Part shown: piece after piece, positions 1 to 13,008 of the stretch | Layout: each line of letters starts with the position of its first letter | How positions within the stretch are numbered: the stretch's first letter is position 1 | Origin: Amylostereum areolatum | Taxonomy: Eukaryota; Basidiomycota; Agaricomycetes; Russulales; Stereaceae | Direction of reading: 5' to 3' | Length of the DNA: 64,000 nucleotides | Assembly: GCA_012932865.1 (NCBI GenBank) | Contig: SAXG01000015.1 | Span: 806,001 to 870,000, forward strand | Position numbers and translations under genes: made by a program | The notes under the pieces: generated by a model | Databases searched by the model: none | The model's input: the letters and a program-made list of their open reading frames with translations, nothing else | Told to the model about the DNA's origin: nothing

Positions 1-1392
1 TGACAGATGATTCTGCCGGGAAGGGAAAAGGCTGATCTTGTCGCATTGCTTCGTTCTGCGCGTCTTCTCCGCCGAAGAACAGGCGAACCAAGTGACCATG
101 GCCGGGAAGGGCATCTTGGAGGTCGAAGAAAAGGAGGGAGACCGTATCGGGCATAGTGATCGAATGATATATAAGAGTATCCGAATCGATGGGATTAGGG
201 CAGGACGATATACTCAGCTCAGCGAGGTGTCCATAGTCTTCGAAGCGGTCGTCTTCGTTGTCCAGGGACGGTCGGTATTTGAACGAACGGTCGTCAGCAC
301 TTGTGGCCAATCCATGAGGTAGGTTCAGCACGCGCACAACGATAGTATCTGTGGTTGCGCCGACCAGAATAACGCGATCGGAGGTCAACTTGACGCTGAG
401 CCGGTTGAGGGGCTGGAGACGACAGTTATGGTGAAGAATGGCATGGCACGAAACAACCTACGTACCTCGTTAAATTTGGGATGGAGGAGTTTTTCCACCC
501 AGGTCTTGGTGTTGATGAGAGATATCTGGTAAGAATGGCCGGGAAAATCGGCGTCAAAATCTATGAACATGGCGGCAACAAGGTCTCCTTGGATGGCGAG
601 TTCGTGTATGATGCCCGATGCATTGGCGGGTCTACGATAACCTTTCTTGAGCTGGGCGACATGGAAAGCGTATTCATATTCTGAGCGTTTGATCAAAGGA
701 ATGTCGTAAATCTGGAGGATGCCTCTGCGAACAGGTGGGTGCGAGGATCAAATATAATGGGCACGAAACTCACTTGTCGACTTGTTCGCCAGCATATGTG
801 GTGATTGCAAGCGTCACAGTGTCACGATCCCCATCGAGTGCAGCCACAAAGCGCCTGAATTGACCAGGGACCTCGAGCGATGCTGCTCGATAGACGTCCC
901 TTGTGTTTGCGATAGACCAGATATTGATAACCGACAAGGGTGAGCCCATACGGCGAACGCGTTGGGCTGTGACGAGGACGGTAGCACCAGCCAGAAGTTG
1001 CATTTCATCGATTGCGGCAGAGTCGGTACGATACACGACAGGAGTGCACTTCGTGATGCGTGGGGAAGTTGCCTTCCAGTTGGATTCGAGGTTGAGGGCA
1101 TGTATGATAAGGCGCTGAAGCTCCTGTCCCGAGAGAGTGGTGGGGGAGATGTCTGGTGGAATGCGCAACGGAAGGCTAACTTTCCGCGCAATCTGATGCC
1201 AAAGATAATCACTGGAACCGCAGGCGTGGAGGACACGACAAGTCTACGTGGAAGTGGTGCGGATGAGAGCAGACACGATACAGCAGAGCCACGTTTGCGC
1301 ACCTGTTTTAAGGCAAGAACATCCCGTAGTGAAACGAGGAGAAAGAGGAGAATGTGGAGGTCGTTTGGGAGTGCGGTCAATGGGCAAACCAT
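1..1392 (-). CDS. F-box protein, 3' end outside the window
   Basis: The first exon (start ATG at 1390-1392) reads as an F-box: LTALPNDLHILLFLLVSL, then RDVLALKQ joined across a roughly 58-nt intron to TCRVLHACGSSDYLWHQI. This is the usual basidiomycete pattern of a short F-box followed by a degenerate beta-propeller-like body. F-box proteins bring substrates to SCF (Skp1-Cul1) ubiquitin ligases; the substrate here is unknown. Further exons are readable at about 770-1168, 480-710 and 1-440 with short introns between them. The reading frame stays open to base 1, so the C-terminus is missing. The upstream TTG in the same frame was not used because the first ATG lies just ahead of the F-box. The F-box identity is moderately secure; the exon borders towards the 3' end are approximate. 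Confidence 0.7.
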
Positions 1393-1554
1393 GGAGGAGG
1401 AGGACAAGGAGTCGGAAACGGGCTAAGAGGGAAGTGCGGCCCGTTAGCCGCCGATAGCAGATAAACACGCGGCACTATAAAGGAGAGCCCTCCTCCGAGT
1501 GGCATCGATCCCTTTCTCATTTCCCCCCCATCCTGTCCCCACCGCTCATCGGTC

Positions 1555-3771
1555 ATGGACACAGACAGTCCATTCTTCTCAGAGGTAGAGAGCATCTCCG
1601 ACTCCGACTGGCTCGACATATCCAGTCATGCCTCCGACACCGAGTCTGTCGGTCTCCCAGAGAGCGACCCCGACGACGCCTATGGCAGACCCCCCTCCTC
1701 TCACTCCTCCATCAGTAGTCGTTCAAGCTCCGTTGACGTTTGGGAAGGTCTCCTTGACCAGTCCGACCATGATCTTGAACCAGACCAAGTTCCCGAGCCC
1801 CACGCCGGTCCCGCGCAGTCGGGCACAATCCGCGCTCGCACCTTCGCCTCCCACCGCCTTGCTGAGGAATTGCGAGTGAAGGAAGGTCTGGAGCAAAGCA
1901 TGGTCAGCACCTTGAGCACCTCCCGCAACAGCTCCCTCAGTGCAAGCGCTTCTTCCCCGGCCTCCATCAGTCGTTCTCGCGACCTTCGTCTCTCCTTCCC
2001 CGATCCCTTGACCCCCTCCCGTGACGAGCTCAACAGATCCTACGAGGAAGTGGCACCCGTCGATCGTCCTATTCCAGATTCATTTGCTTCCGATCCTCAG
2101 ATTTCCGAGAGCATGGAGGATCCGGGTCGATCTGCCACCCCCGAGGTCCTCCTGTCTACTCCCCAACCAGATCTTCATGTCGTCCTCTACGGTAGCCCGC
2201 CGTCCGACAAGTGGGAATTCGTGCACACCCTCCTTGACAAGTTGGCGGTTGGATCCGGTCTGACGCTCTCAGAACGTGACATGCATTCCCAGCGAACTTC
2301 CATCTATTGGCTGAACGCCAAAGCCAAGTCACATTCGCTTTTTGATGCGCACGTCATCTCCGTAGCCGATCAGACGGATACCTCTCAGCTGGTAGGTTTG
2401 AGATTGCTTTTTTCTTTGAGGATTGATCTTCAGCTCTCCTAGCCTTGCGCGGAAGACATCCCTTCGCTGGCGATTGTATTTCTCCCATCTCTTCTTCCAT
2501 CTCTCCCACAGCACACACTTTTCCTTCCCGTGGTCGTTTCACCCTCGGTGGATTTAGATCCCGCCGGTTTCTCCGAGGAGGTCCTTCGCGAGGGAGTTGA
2601 GACCCAGTGGGACATGATGTCCGTACCGTCGAATCAACTTCTTCTCTGGCATGTCGACAGCCCATCCATCGTCATGAGTGAAGCTGAAGTTGCGACCCTC
2701 GATCCTGTGGAGGTCTTCCTCGGGTTTGAACCTCTCCTTCGTCGCCGTCACAGGCTGTTGAAGAGTCTCCGGGATCAGATCGCTGCAACACCAGCAATGA
2801 CGATGTAAGTACAGTTCCACCACGAGCTCCGTTACGGTCCGCTCATTATATCTGCCAGCATCGCCATTCTATCCTTGGTCCTTGGTTACATTGTCAGCAT
2901 GACCTCTCCGGTTTCTGTTTCGTCCGCCAATGTGCCCACGGAGAAAGATGCCATGGCAGCGGTTCTACGCGTCTTCACAAACGCGTCAAACCAATCACAC
3001 GTCTCTGTTTCCTCCCCAGTCACGATGTCACCCCTTCGGGACATCTCCGTCGCTCTCGCCAATCTTCCGCCGTCCACATTGTCCACATACGTGCCAGCGT
3101 CTCCGTCTAAGCACGAGGCTGTCCACGCTCCCGTCGCGGCAAGCAGTCAGACTCCCGCCCAATATGTATCCGTTCAGCCCAAGGCAGACCTCCCGTCTTC
3201 GCCGAGCCTGATCCCCCAGTCATCGACGGTTCTTTCCCTTGCTTTGCCCGCCGCAGAATCAAAGTCGCTTTCCAAAGCGCAACCGGCCGCGAAAGGGGTT
3301 ATGGCCTCTACTCCGGCCAGCGACGCGTTGTACTCCCTGAGCACGCGCCTCGCGAGCTCTCTCTCCGACATCTTCAACGTGAAGGTCCTTGCCGGCGTTC
3401 TGTACGCGGATATGAAGGAACTCCTGGACGCCCTGGACGAACTTATCCAGGTCATCGGCACCCAGGCTGCCAACGCGGTGAGCCTGTCCAAGAGTACCAC
3501 GGAGGGCTTCCGCGAGCACATCCGACGCGGTAACCGTCGTGCTCAAGATCGCGCCCGCATGCTTAGGGAGAAGGGCCGGCGCGCGCTGTTGAGCGTTCGT
3601 GGGCAGGCCTGGGGCCGCATGGAACGAGCACGGAAGAGCGCGCGGTCTCTGAAGAATGCGATCGGGGAAAGCCTGGGTGCAGATTTGAAGGCTTCTGCTG
3701 GAACACAGAAGCAGGCGAAGGAGCGAGTGAGAACTCGCATGGAAGAGCGTCGCGCGAAGCGTACTCTATAG
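1555..3771 (+). CDS. Conserved-looking single-pass membrane protein, function unknown
   Basis: Three exons, 1555-2391, 2512-2804 and 2859-3771, sum to 2043 nt, giving an intact 680-residue protein; the sum being divisible by three supports the model. The first about 190 residues are Ser/Asp/Pro-rich and probably disordered (runs such as SSHSSISSRSSS). A more ordered part follows (DLHVVLYGSPPSDKWEFVHTLL, then WDMMSVPSNQLLLWHVD). A hydrophobic stretch just after the second intron (IIAILSLVLGYIVSM, about residue 380) looks like one transmembrane helix. The C-terminal about 140 residues are helical and end in a very basic tail rich in Arg, Lys and Ala (RARMLREKGRRALL and similar). I do not recognise the family. 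A membrane protein with a charged cytosolic coiled tail is the most that can be said. Confidence 0.75.
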
Positions 3772-5320
3772 TGGTCCGCGTTTGCACTGGGTTGTTTGCC
3801 ACGATTTCCACCCTTTTTACTATTCATAGGGTCCTTCTCGACACCACTTCTGAGACATTAATGTACATATATCCGATCCCTGCGTTCATACTGTGTTGTA
3901 AAGTTGCTACGTCTGTTGTGTATATAGGTCTGTATACACCACCAGCAGTTGCCTCAGCATCAATCTATGATGGCCAGTTGGGGTGAGTCGAATGGCGTGA
4001 CCGGAGGTTCACGCTGGCTTCACGTCAGCTTGAATCTAAACCCCTGATTCGAGTTCCATCCCGCTTTTCCGTCAGTGTAAGCCAATTCCACGCCAAAGTC
4101 AGCGTGAGCACAAGCTGGTCCGTCGGTTTCAAGCCCATTTCACTGGCATTTGTAAGAAGTGGAAAGAACGGAGTCCCCGCGCGATGAGTCTGAAGTCGAT
4201 TATGTAAGCAATGTCAATTTTCGTCGTCGCGCGGTGTCGTTCTTGTTTCCTCTCACCACCTCCACCGCTCAACGTCAACTCCCTCCACCTGGCCACAGCA
4301 TCTCATCTACCACTGGAGACCCCGGTATAGCTGATTTCGAGACCGGAATCACATATCGGAATCTCCTCAAAGAGTGGGCTTTGACCACCCCACCCTTTCC
4401 CCTTCGCTCACATCAATGTCGAGGTCTCCAGCCCGCTCTCTCATGAGCATGAGTAGCATTGAGACAACAGCCTGGGTGCGTGTTAGTATCTCTCACTTCC
4501 TGCTCGTCTGTCTCACCACGCCACTCATGCATAGGCCCTACTAGTACCCCTGGGGATCTCTTGTTGCCGAGGGCTCTTTCGCACTTATGGGCTTTGCTCT
4601 CGGTCTTTCCTCGTGTTCTTGGTCTCTACTCGCGGTCTCGGTCTTTGCTTGCAGTCTTGGCCTGTGGTTGTCGTCTCGCTCCTCGCTCTCGGTCCCCCTG
4701 GGTCTCTGGTTTTTGCTCGCTGGCACTTGCTAGGTTATCTCAATCCCGTTTTGCTGGCATGCCAGGTAACACACTCTAATTCATTTTTCATTCCTCCTTT
4801 TGGACCCGTAGACATCCTGTAACACCCCCCATGTACTTTGTATGGTAGTTCTCGGAATGATATATATATTACGATGCTTTGTTTGCTTCCACATTGGGAT
4901 GATAAGATTGCGATAAGCATGATTTGAGCCAGCATCCCGCCGATTGCTCCTTGACGAGCTTAGTAAGATAATTGGATTGAATCCGAAGGAACTCAGCTTC
5001 CGACCCAAGGGAGCCCGTTGAGTCTGATATCAGCATGACATTTTTGGATTCCATCCGGTGTCACGCTAGCATCACACTCAGGGGCATGATATCGGAATGA
5101 AGCTGAAGGATCTGCTGGTGGTGTAGCTTGTAAAGAAGTAATGTACTTATGCAGGATTGATGCGTTGTTAGCATGGCATTGATCACATCAGTTTGAAAGA
5201 CGGCCACGTGGACCCACCGTATGCAACAGAGCCAAATAAAGCGGACCGCGTCCTGCCACTGCGACAGTCGACGCAGCACAATGAGCTACATAACTTACTC
5301 TTGGCCGTATTCTTTCATCC
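3772..5320. other. Intergenic, no gene seen
   Basis: Between the membrane protein and cullin-3. Short open frames exist (for example 4159-4446) but lack family resemblance and lie in low-complexity text. The right end must contain the cullin-3 promoter. No repeat structure or RNA gene was recognised. Confidence 0.5.
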
Positions 5321-8300
5321 ATGTCAAGTACGTCTCACTGGTCCTGTCTGCATCGCTTTCCTATGAACACTTTCGTCCGCAGATCTCAAGAAGATTAAAC
5401 CGAAGATCGTGAGTAACACGGTAACGTTCCTTCGTCCCGGATCTCATCATGTCTTCCCCCTGTTAGAAACCCCCCAAAACTAAGGTATGCATGCACCCTG
5501 CCACCTCGCATCCAATTTATTCTCATCGAGTTTCTTCCAGCATGGTCCCAACGTATCTGTCCAGGATACCTGGTCAAGACTCACCATAAACATCCGCGAG
5601 ATCCAAAACCACCGCGCCTTCACGCTCTCGTTCGAGGAGAACTACCGTCTCGCGTACCAAATGGTGATATGGAAGGAGGGCGAAATGCTATACAAGGGCG
5701 TCACCGGACTTGTCGCCGAAAATCTCGACCGTCTCGCCGCAGAGCACATCGTTCCCGCCTTCCCCACAGCACTCAACAAAGACCCCGTTCACAGGAGCCA
5801 GGAGAGCGAGCGACTACTCAAGGCGCTGACGAAGGTATGGGAAGATCACACCGGGAGCGTGTCGAAGCTTGGGCACATTCTCAATTACATGGTGCGTGGC
5901 GCGGCCCCCCTTTCGACGCGCATGCTCAGTTTCCTGCTATTAGGACCGCGTATGGACGAAAGCCGCCAATGTTCCGATCATCGTCGACGCAGGACGCGAG
6001 CTTTTCTTGCAGCACATCATACACCCGCCAATAAAGGACCATCTGTTCTCCGCCATCCTCAACCTCCTGCGCATCGAGCGCGACGGGTTCATGATCGGCC
6101 GTTCAGCCGTGACGGGCTGTGTGGATGTGCTCTTGCAACTCACCGACGGGCCCGAGGGACTTTCGGTCTACAAACGCGATTTGGAGCCGTCTATTCTTCG
6201 CGAGAGTACGGAATACTACAAAGAGGAGGGCGAACGGTTGCTTGAGACGTTGGACGCGCCCGAGTATCTTCAAAGGGTGAGTTTATCCAGTTCCTTGAGC
6301 GTACAAATTCTCACAAATACCACAGGCAGAGGTTCGATTTTCTGAGGAGCAATCGCGCGCACATCAATACCTCTCATTGCAAACCGCAGAGCCGCTTAAG
6401 CGGATCTTGCAAGCCACCCTCCTTACGCCCCATCTCCAGGAAATCCTCCGAAAACCGAGTTCAGGCCTCGACGTCATGATCGACTCGGATAAGCTTGAGG
6501 ACCTCTCTCGGCTCTACAGTCTCTACATCATGGTTCCTACCGGTATCCCGACACTCCGAAGAGCTTTCAAGGACTCCATCACACGGCGCGGAGGCGAATT
6601 GAACGCCGAGGGGCCAAGCTTGGAGGCGGAGGATGATGTCGTCATGGACGAGTATGTGGATCCGTCCGGAAAGGGTAAGGGCAAAGCGAAGGCAAAACGG
6701 CCTACAGCCTCCGCTGGAGCTCAAAGCCTGGCGCTTGCTCTGAAATGGGTGGAAGATGTGCTGGCTCTGAAGGACAAGTTCGATAACATCCTGAAGGCTT
6801 GCTTCTGTAACGACCGCGACCTCGAGAGCGGTCTCAACGAGGTAAGTAAAGTCTTACCTTGAATCCAACGCACAGGGCTCACGCGGCCTAGGCTTTTGAG
6901 ACCTTTGTGAACCAGCAACCTCGAGCTCCCGAGTTCATATCCCTCTTCATCGATGAAAATTTGAAGAAGGGGCTGAAAGGCGTGAGTCTCTAGGACGACG
7001 AACCGTTCACTGTCTGACTTTTCGGTAGAAAACAGATTCGGAGGTTGAGATCATTCTGGACAAGACGATCACGGTCTTCCGCTTCCTTACGGAGAAAGAC
7101 GTCTTTGAGCGCTACTACAAGGGCCACTTGGCGAAGAGATTGTTGCTCGGCCGCTCCGTTTCGGACGACGCAGAACGTGGCATGCTGGCCAAGCTCAGGA
7201 TTGAGTGCGGCTACCAGTTTACTCAGAAGTTGGAGGGCATGTTCCATGACATGAAGATATCGGAGGAGACTATGCAAGCATATCATGCACATTTGAGCAA
7301 GACGACCGTCAGTGCTCTCTCCGTTCTCGGCATATGTCGCTGATCTCTCTTATACACAGGCGCCAGCGGTCGACTTGTCGGTGACGGTCATGACATCAAC
7401 GTTCTGGCCCATGTCCTACACAACTGTCCCGTGTGTTCTCCCCCAATCGTTGGTCAAGGCGTGTGGGAGTTTTGAGCAGTTCTACTTCTCTCGACATTCT
7501 GGCCGGCGATTAACATGGCAACCTTCACTGGGAAATGCCGACGTTCGCGTGTCCTTTAAGGCGCGAACACACGACCTTAACGTATCGACGTTCGCCCTGG
7601 TCATTCTCCTCCTCTTCGAGAACGTCGCCGAGGGTGAATTTCTCACCTACGAGGTGAGCATACCATCGCCCTCTCCAACTCAATTACCAACCGCTGTCGT
7701 ATACCATGTAGGAAATCAAGGGGGCGACAACAATTCCAGATACGGATCTCCAGCGAAACCTCCAGTCGCTCGCGTGCGCAAAATTCAAGGTGTTGAAGAA
7801 GCATCCACCCAGCAGGGACGTCAACCTGAGCGACGCGTTCTCGTTCAATCATGATTTCACATCGCCGCTGCAACGAATCAAGATCAGCACGATCGCATCG
7901 AAGGTCGAGAGCGGGGAGGAGCGCAAGGAGACGCAGGATCGGGTCGAGGAGGAACGACGACATCAAACCGAGGTACGTCGGGACGGTTCAGTTGTCGGGT
8001 CGCACGCGGACGACGCTCACGGGTGTGTTTACGCAGGCGTGCATCGTGCGCATTATGAAAGATAGGAAACACATGACCCACAACGACCTCATCAACGAGG
8101 TAACGCGGCAGCTTGCGACGCGGTTCCAACCCAACCCGCTCAACATCAAGAAGCGCATCGAGGGGCTGATAGAGGTTTGTTTTCTTTTCCCCCCTTCTTC
8201 TTGATACATAAAGCTCACGGGTGCGATAGCGAGAGTATCTTGAGCGGTGCGACGACCGCAAGTCTTACAATTATCTGGTAACGACCCCTTCTCTCTACCA

Positions 8301-8339
8301 TGTTTGCACGAAATCCTCATCTCACGTTTGCAGGCATAA
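5321..8339 (+). CDS. CUL3: Cullin-3, scaffold of BTB-type ubiquitin ligases
   Basis: Thirteen exons were placed: 5321-5327, 5383-5408, 5467-5484, 5541-5891, 5944-6276, 6326-6841, 6892-6981, 7029-7307, 7360-7653, 7712-7972, 8037-8174, 8230-8277 and 8334-8339. They sum to 2367 nt, 788 residues, the normal size for Cul3. The N-terminus [11 protein letters not shown], the repeat region ([15 protein letters not shown]), the cullin-homology signature ([17 protein letters not shown]) and the C-terminal winged helix ending [17 protein letters not shown] are diagnostic. The neddylation site is the Lys in IVRIMKDRK. Cul3 links BTB-domain substrate adaptors at its N-terminus to Rbx1 and an E2 at its C-terminus, in cytosol and nucleus. 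A Lys-rich insert ([11 protein letters not shown]) lies in the middle. The first coding exon is only 7 nt and the last only 6 nt, so automatic gene callers could miss both ends. Confidence 0.97.
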
Positions 8340-9736
8340 TGTATTTGTATTGGTATCTTTTTCGTGCGCACATGGTTTGGACAATGCATATCTGTATAAT
8401 TGGCATCGACCTAGAATATTGCGAGAGTGCAATGCACATAATTTGATCAAAGTGGTGCTGCGACAATGATCAGCATAATAGATGGAGACATCACACAGCA
8501 AATTAGTAAGCCTCAGATTACTATTGACAATCATCAGAGGATACATGGTCGCACATACAAGCACTACTTCCACATCTACACCCTACCTAACCGTTATACA
8601 TACGAAGTCACAGTGATAGCATGCCAGCTCCTTCTGGCCACAAAAGAACCGGTACCTTCCATCACCGTCGATTCCGTACACAACCACAGGGAGAGAGCGT
8701 CGAGGGGGGAGGACTCGCGACGACCGGGATGATCTGGGGTAATTAATTTGAATCGAGCTCCCTGGAGCCAAAGTCAGCACATGACAAGCAAAACAGAAAC
8801 AGGGATACGCACGCCACCTCTGAACCTAATCGGCAGAGGATTGCAGAGCTTCAAGTAGGCCGCACAGCTAGATGGGATCATGAGCATTCAGGACTTGAAA
8901 TCATGGCAGTGAAACAGAACATACAAGAGCTATACAGAGTACAACTCTCGGCAGCCGGGGGGAGCACGACTCAGGTCGCAATGGACTTGCGTCGTGCTAA
9001 GATCCCACAGTACCGGGACTGCTGACAGACCAGTAGAGTGGGAGATGTGGAGGCCCCAAGGGCCAGCGGGACGCACGACTGGAGAGTCGGTGCGCAGATG
9101 ACGGGATGCGAGCATCACCGTCGACGGTGCCGAGCAGTAGTAGGGACTGCTCGGACTTGAGGGTCAGGGAACCAGGACAACGTCTTGTCAGGTACTACAC
9201 GAAGCGCGAACGGCGCGCACACGACACTGGAACAACTCTGAAAGAGATGTAAGATCGGGGCAAGGGAGGAGAGCACGAAGGAGCTTACCCGACACCCACG
9301 GGGGCGCACGGACGTTGGGGGATGGACGGGTCCCGAGGAAAAGCTAATCGCACGAGATGGGGTTTATATACGCTCGGACATCGCCGAGGCCCTTCGTTCT
9401 CCGCCATCGAGAGTCACCTGACTGGGTCACCATTTGCCGCCTGCACACCGGTACTTACCTGCGTGTATGTATATTGGGATGCACTTGGTTGTAAAATGCG
9501 AATGTGCAGGATGCGTCGTGAGATCGAGGAGAGGAGGAAGACTCCGAAGAGAGAGGCGGTCCCATAGAAGCGTGTCACGTGAAGGAGGCAATAAGCCAAT
9601 TATTGCGATTGCTACGATCTGGTTACTACGACCGCCAAACGACCGCGACCGGGTTCCGTTCATTTCTTTTACCCTCGCTCGCTGTTCATGGAACCGGACT
9701 CGTAGCCGCATTCCTCGTCCCCTTCGCCGCAAAACA
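8340..9736. other. Intergenic, no gene seen
   Basis: Holds the cullin-3 3' UTR and the promoter of the aspartic protease. Short frames on both strands show no recognisable domain. No tRNA or obvious repeat was found. Confidence 0.5.
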
Positions 9737-12049
9737 ATGCGCTTCACCCTTCCGTTCCTTCCCCTCGCTCTCCTCGCCTGCCTCGACGTTGCCTCCGCAC
9801 GGCCCAACGTCCTCCCCCGCCCCTCCCGCCTTCCCCGCATCCTCCACGACCGCATCCGACGTCAGATCGAGCTCAACGGAACCGTGTCCACCAACGGCAC
9901 CCAGCAAGATACTAACAATTCGGCCATCGCCTCCGTCGTCCTCGCCAGCGACAAGCAGTGAGCACCGTCCCGGTCGAACCTCCCCTGCTCATCTAACCCT
10001 TCGGCACTGGGCAGAACGTACTACTCCGTCCTTTCCGTCGGGAACATCTCCTTTCGCGTCGCACTCGACACCGCTTCAGCCGATCTATGGCTGCTCTCCT
10101 CCGCTTGCTCTTCAACCCATTGTAAATCGGTGCCCAGATACCCCCTCACCTACCACAGCCCAACATTCACTCCCATCAACGACAACTCGTCTCTATTCAA
10201 TGTTAGCTTCGCGGATTCCACAGGTACGCACTCTTCCCTGTGCTTGTCCATATACTCATCACCGCCACCTCCAGCTGCATCCGGTTTCGCGGCCAGGGAA
10301 ACCATCCAATTGGACACCCTATCGGCCTCAGAGCAATCGTTCGGTGAGTGTTGACCTGTGCTTCCTCGGCCCTTGCTTACGAGTTTGGTCAGGACTCATG
10401 ACCTCGTCCAACGTGTCCTTCGTCGATGACATCAGTGGTATCTTGGGTCTTGGCTTTTCTCGCTTGTCCTCCATCAATACGCTGGCCGCCAATTGTGGGA
10501 TTTCCCCACTTCCTTTTTGTCGGCAAAAGGCTCACAGATCTTCTCGGTTCAGCGACTCCTCCCTTCGCGACGTTGGCCAAGCGCGGTTTACTCGATTATC
10601 CTTTGTTTGGTGTCGCTCTCACGAGGGCGGAACCATGGGGTTCGCTCGCCTTAGGTGCGTTCCTTCTTCCCTTTATGTCACTCTCCCCGTCATGTAGCGA
10701 CTCCACCCAGGCGCGGTCGACTCTACGTACCTAAAAAATGCCAGCCTCATCGACTGGAATGAAGTCGTTCCCTTCGAGCCGTTCGCCCATGAGAATAACA
10801 GGTCGAGCTACCTCCAATGGGCCATTCCCATGTCTGGCATATCCGTAAGTTGTACATACGTCGCCCCAGCAGTGCGCATGTCCTCAGTATCTCCAGATCG
10901 GTACCCAGCTCCTGAAACCTATCCCGACGTATCCCAACGCCACCGCGAACCAATCCCTTGCTTTAATCGACGTGTACGTCCATGCTTCCTGTCAAGTTTT
11001 CCTCTTCTAATGGTGATGGCGCAGAGGGACCGAGGGTATATTTGGACCCTATCCTGATGTGAGTACAACCAAGTCGTGTTTGGACTCGTTGGCCTCATAA
11101 GCACAGGTTGAGCGCATATACGCCGGCATCGATTCCAGCCGACTCGTCGACGAAAGTGAGAACTCCGAGCCCCTTTCCTTTCGTCCATCCGACACCCCTT
11201 TACAGCTGGTCAATGGGCTATCCCTTGCGATACCAACCTGACTATGTCCTTCACCTTCAAGTAAGTAACTCAACCGCAAGCTTCCGCGAGCAACGCCTGA
11301 TCACCCTTTCGCAGCGAGCAAAACTTCACGCTCCTCCCGTCAGATTACATCATCGGGCCCACGTCCGAAAGCCCAGCGTTGTGTCTATCATGGCCCAAGG
11401 CCACCGCCCCCAGCTCAGACGGCCTGGACTGGCAGTTCGGCGGTGCGTTCCTTCGCACGGTATACACCATCTTCAGGTATGCATCAGCGCCCTCCCTGGA
11501 ATCACTCTCGTTGACCAACCTACACAACCTAGCTACGGCATCGCCGACGTCGAACCGCCCGTGATCGGGCTGTACCCCCTCCAACCGAGCAACGCCACAA
11601 ACCCGCTCGTCCCGCTGCCCCAATCCGCGCTCAACGCGCTCTTCTCCTCGCTCTCGCTCACGGTCGCCACGAACCTGCCCAACTCGCTCGTGCCGACGCC
11701 GACGTTCACGACGCCCCCGTACCTCTTCAACACCTCCGTGCCGACGGCCTCCCCCGACATGACCGACCTCGCAACGTCGACGTACGAGCCCCTGCTGCTC
11801 CGCGGCCATCTCACCGCGAGCACGCTGCCCCAGCGCGCGCCCGTGGAAGAAACGCTGACCCTGACCGACTCGCGCGGCGCCGTGTTTACGACGACGACGG
11901 TGCCCACGTCCAGCCAGGTCCTGGGGGAGCCGCCCGGGTGGACCTCGTCGGGCATGCGGACGTCCGCAGGTTCTGTCCCCTTGCTCGTCTCGCTCATCGT
12001 CTCGGCCGTGTGCACCCTGGGCGGCGCAAGCCTCCTCCTCCTCTCTTGA
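9737..12049 (+). CDS. Secreted or GPI-anchored aspartic protease (peptidase A1), non-canonical active-site motifs
   Basis: The first exon gives a signal peptide (MRFTLPFLPLALLACLDVASA) and a propeptide-like stretch. Splicing after the codons for SDKQ joins to TYYSVLSVGNISFRVALD, the first catalytic lobe, with the motif DTASADLWL. A second motif, ALIDVGTEGIFGP, appears when the GTACGT donor at about 10972 is used. Both catalytic Asp residues are kept, but DTAS and DVGT replace the usual DTGS and DTGT/DSGT. Around them are the expected flap (FNVSFADSTG) and a GLGFSRLS segment. The C-terminal third is Ser/Thr/Pro-rich and ends in a hydrophobic segment (VPLLVSLIVSAVCTLGG) right at the stop, as in GPI-anchored or tail-anchored wall proteases. 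About ten short introns; internal borders are approximate. Activity is likely but not certain given the altered motifs. Confidence 0.85.
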
Positions 12050-13008
12050 CGTCTGCCTTAATCACTAGCATCCTCGGCGAGGACCGGCTCCACGTTTCAC
12101 AACGCTCGCGCCTTGCACAGGTCTCTTTGGCTCTCGATACGATACCGCCGTACTTACGCGTTTCTTGTCCCCGCCTCTGCTCCTCGTCCCCGCCCCGCCC
12201 TCGCATGTTGCATCGTTTGGTAGTTTTCGACCTTCTCACGGACATGCACTTTCATCCTCCCCCCCTCGGACTTCGTATTTCCTAGCTCAGACTCGGGTTG
12301 CTGATGATAATTCCACCTTTGTACATTGGACTCACGGCCGCCGCCGAACTATAACTCGCCCAAAACCCGCGACGCTGTCGATGACCGGCCGCACTCAACT
12401 GACTTTTGGTCAACAGGACACTGCGAAGGACATGCGGGACGTGAGATGCACAACAAATAATGTATATCGGCCTCTGTATCTCCTTCCGCGGGTGACGACG
12501 AGTACATAATAATACATCCGAAAGACGACCGAAACGCGAGCGAACGATCGAGACATGTCAAAACGAGGCATAAAAAAGGGAAAGGAAAACTGAAACGGAC
12601 GCTAAAACGGAGGACGGAAAGAGGGGCGCGGGCGATACAGAGAACGAAAGGCGGACGAACGGAATAAATGACCGTCAATATGTATAATGCAGATTGCCCG
12701 AGTGGCGAAAACATAGACCGTTAACGGTTAAACGCAGGGAAAGGTGAGACGCTGAGGACGAGCAGAACGCGGGAGGGGAACGCTGGGTAGGTAAGAAATG
12801 GGGACAACCTGGGAACGGAAAAAACGAGCGAGGGGTGGAGAAAAGTGCGGTACACCGCGGGTAACGAGGGCAAAAAGGGTAACGGGCCGCAGTTAAAGAG
12901 AGTGGTCGTGGGTAAGATACAGAAGAACGGGGGCGCAGGCCTAGGGGGCGTGTAGAAACAGACGAGGCAGACGAAAACATACCAGGGGCCAAGGGGAAAC
13001 GTACGTGC
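12050..13008. other. Convergent intergenic region, no gene seen
   Basis: Lies between the 3' ends of the protease (plus) and the RasGAP (minus) and should contain both 3' UTRs. The text is skewed (GA-rich from about 12540 to 13000) and open frames there have no family resemblance. Confidence 0.5.

Noticed and set aside
4030..4070. tRNA gene suggested by a GATTCGAGTTCC-like B-box
   Set aside because: No matching A-box or cloverleaf stems could be drawn around it.
9579..10697. 372-codon plus-strand open frame overlapping the aspartic protease
   Set aside because: It is a shadow in another frame, runs through the protease introns, is Ser/Pro-rich with no domain, and ends arbitrarily.
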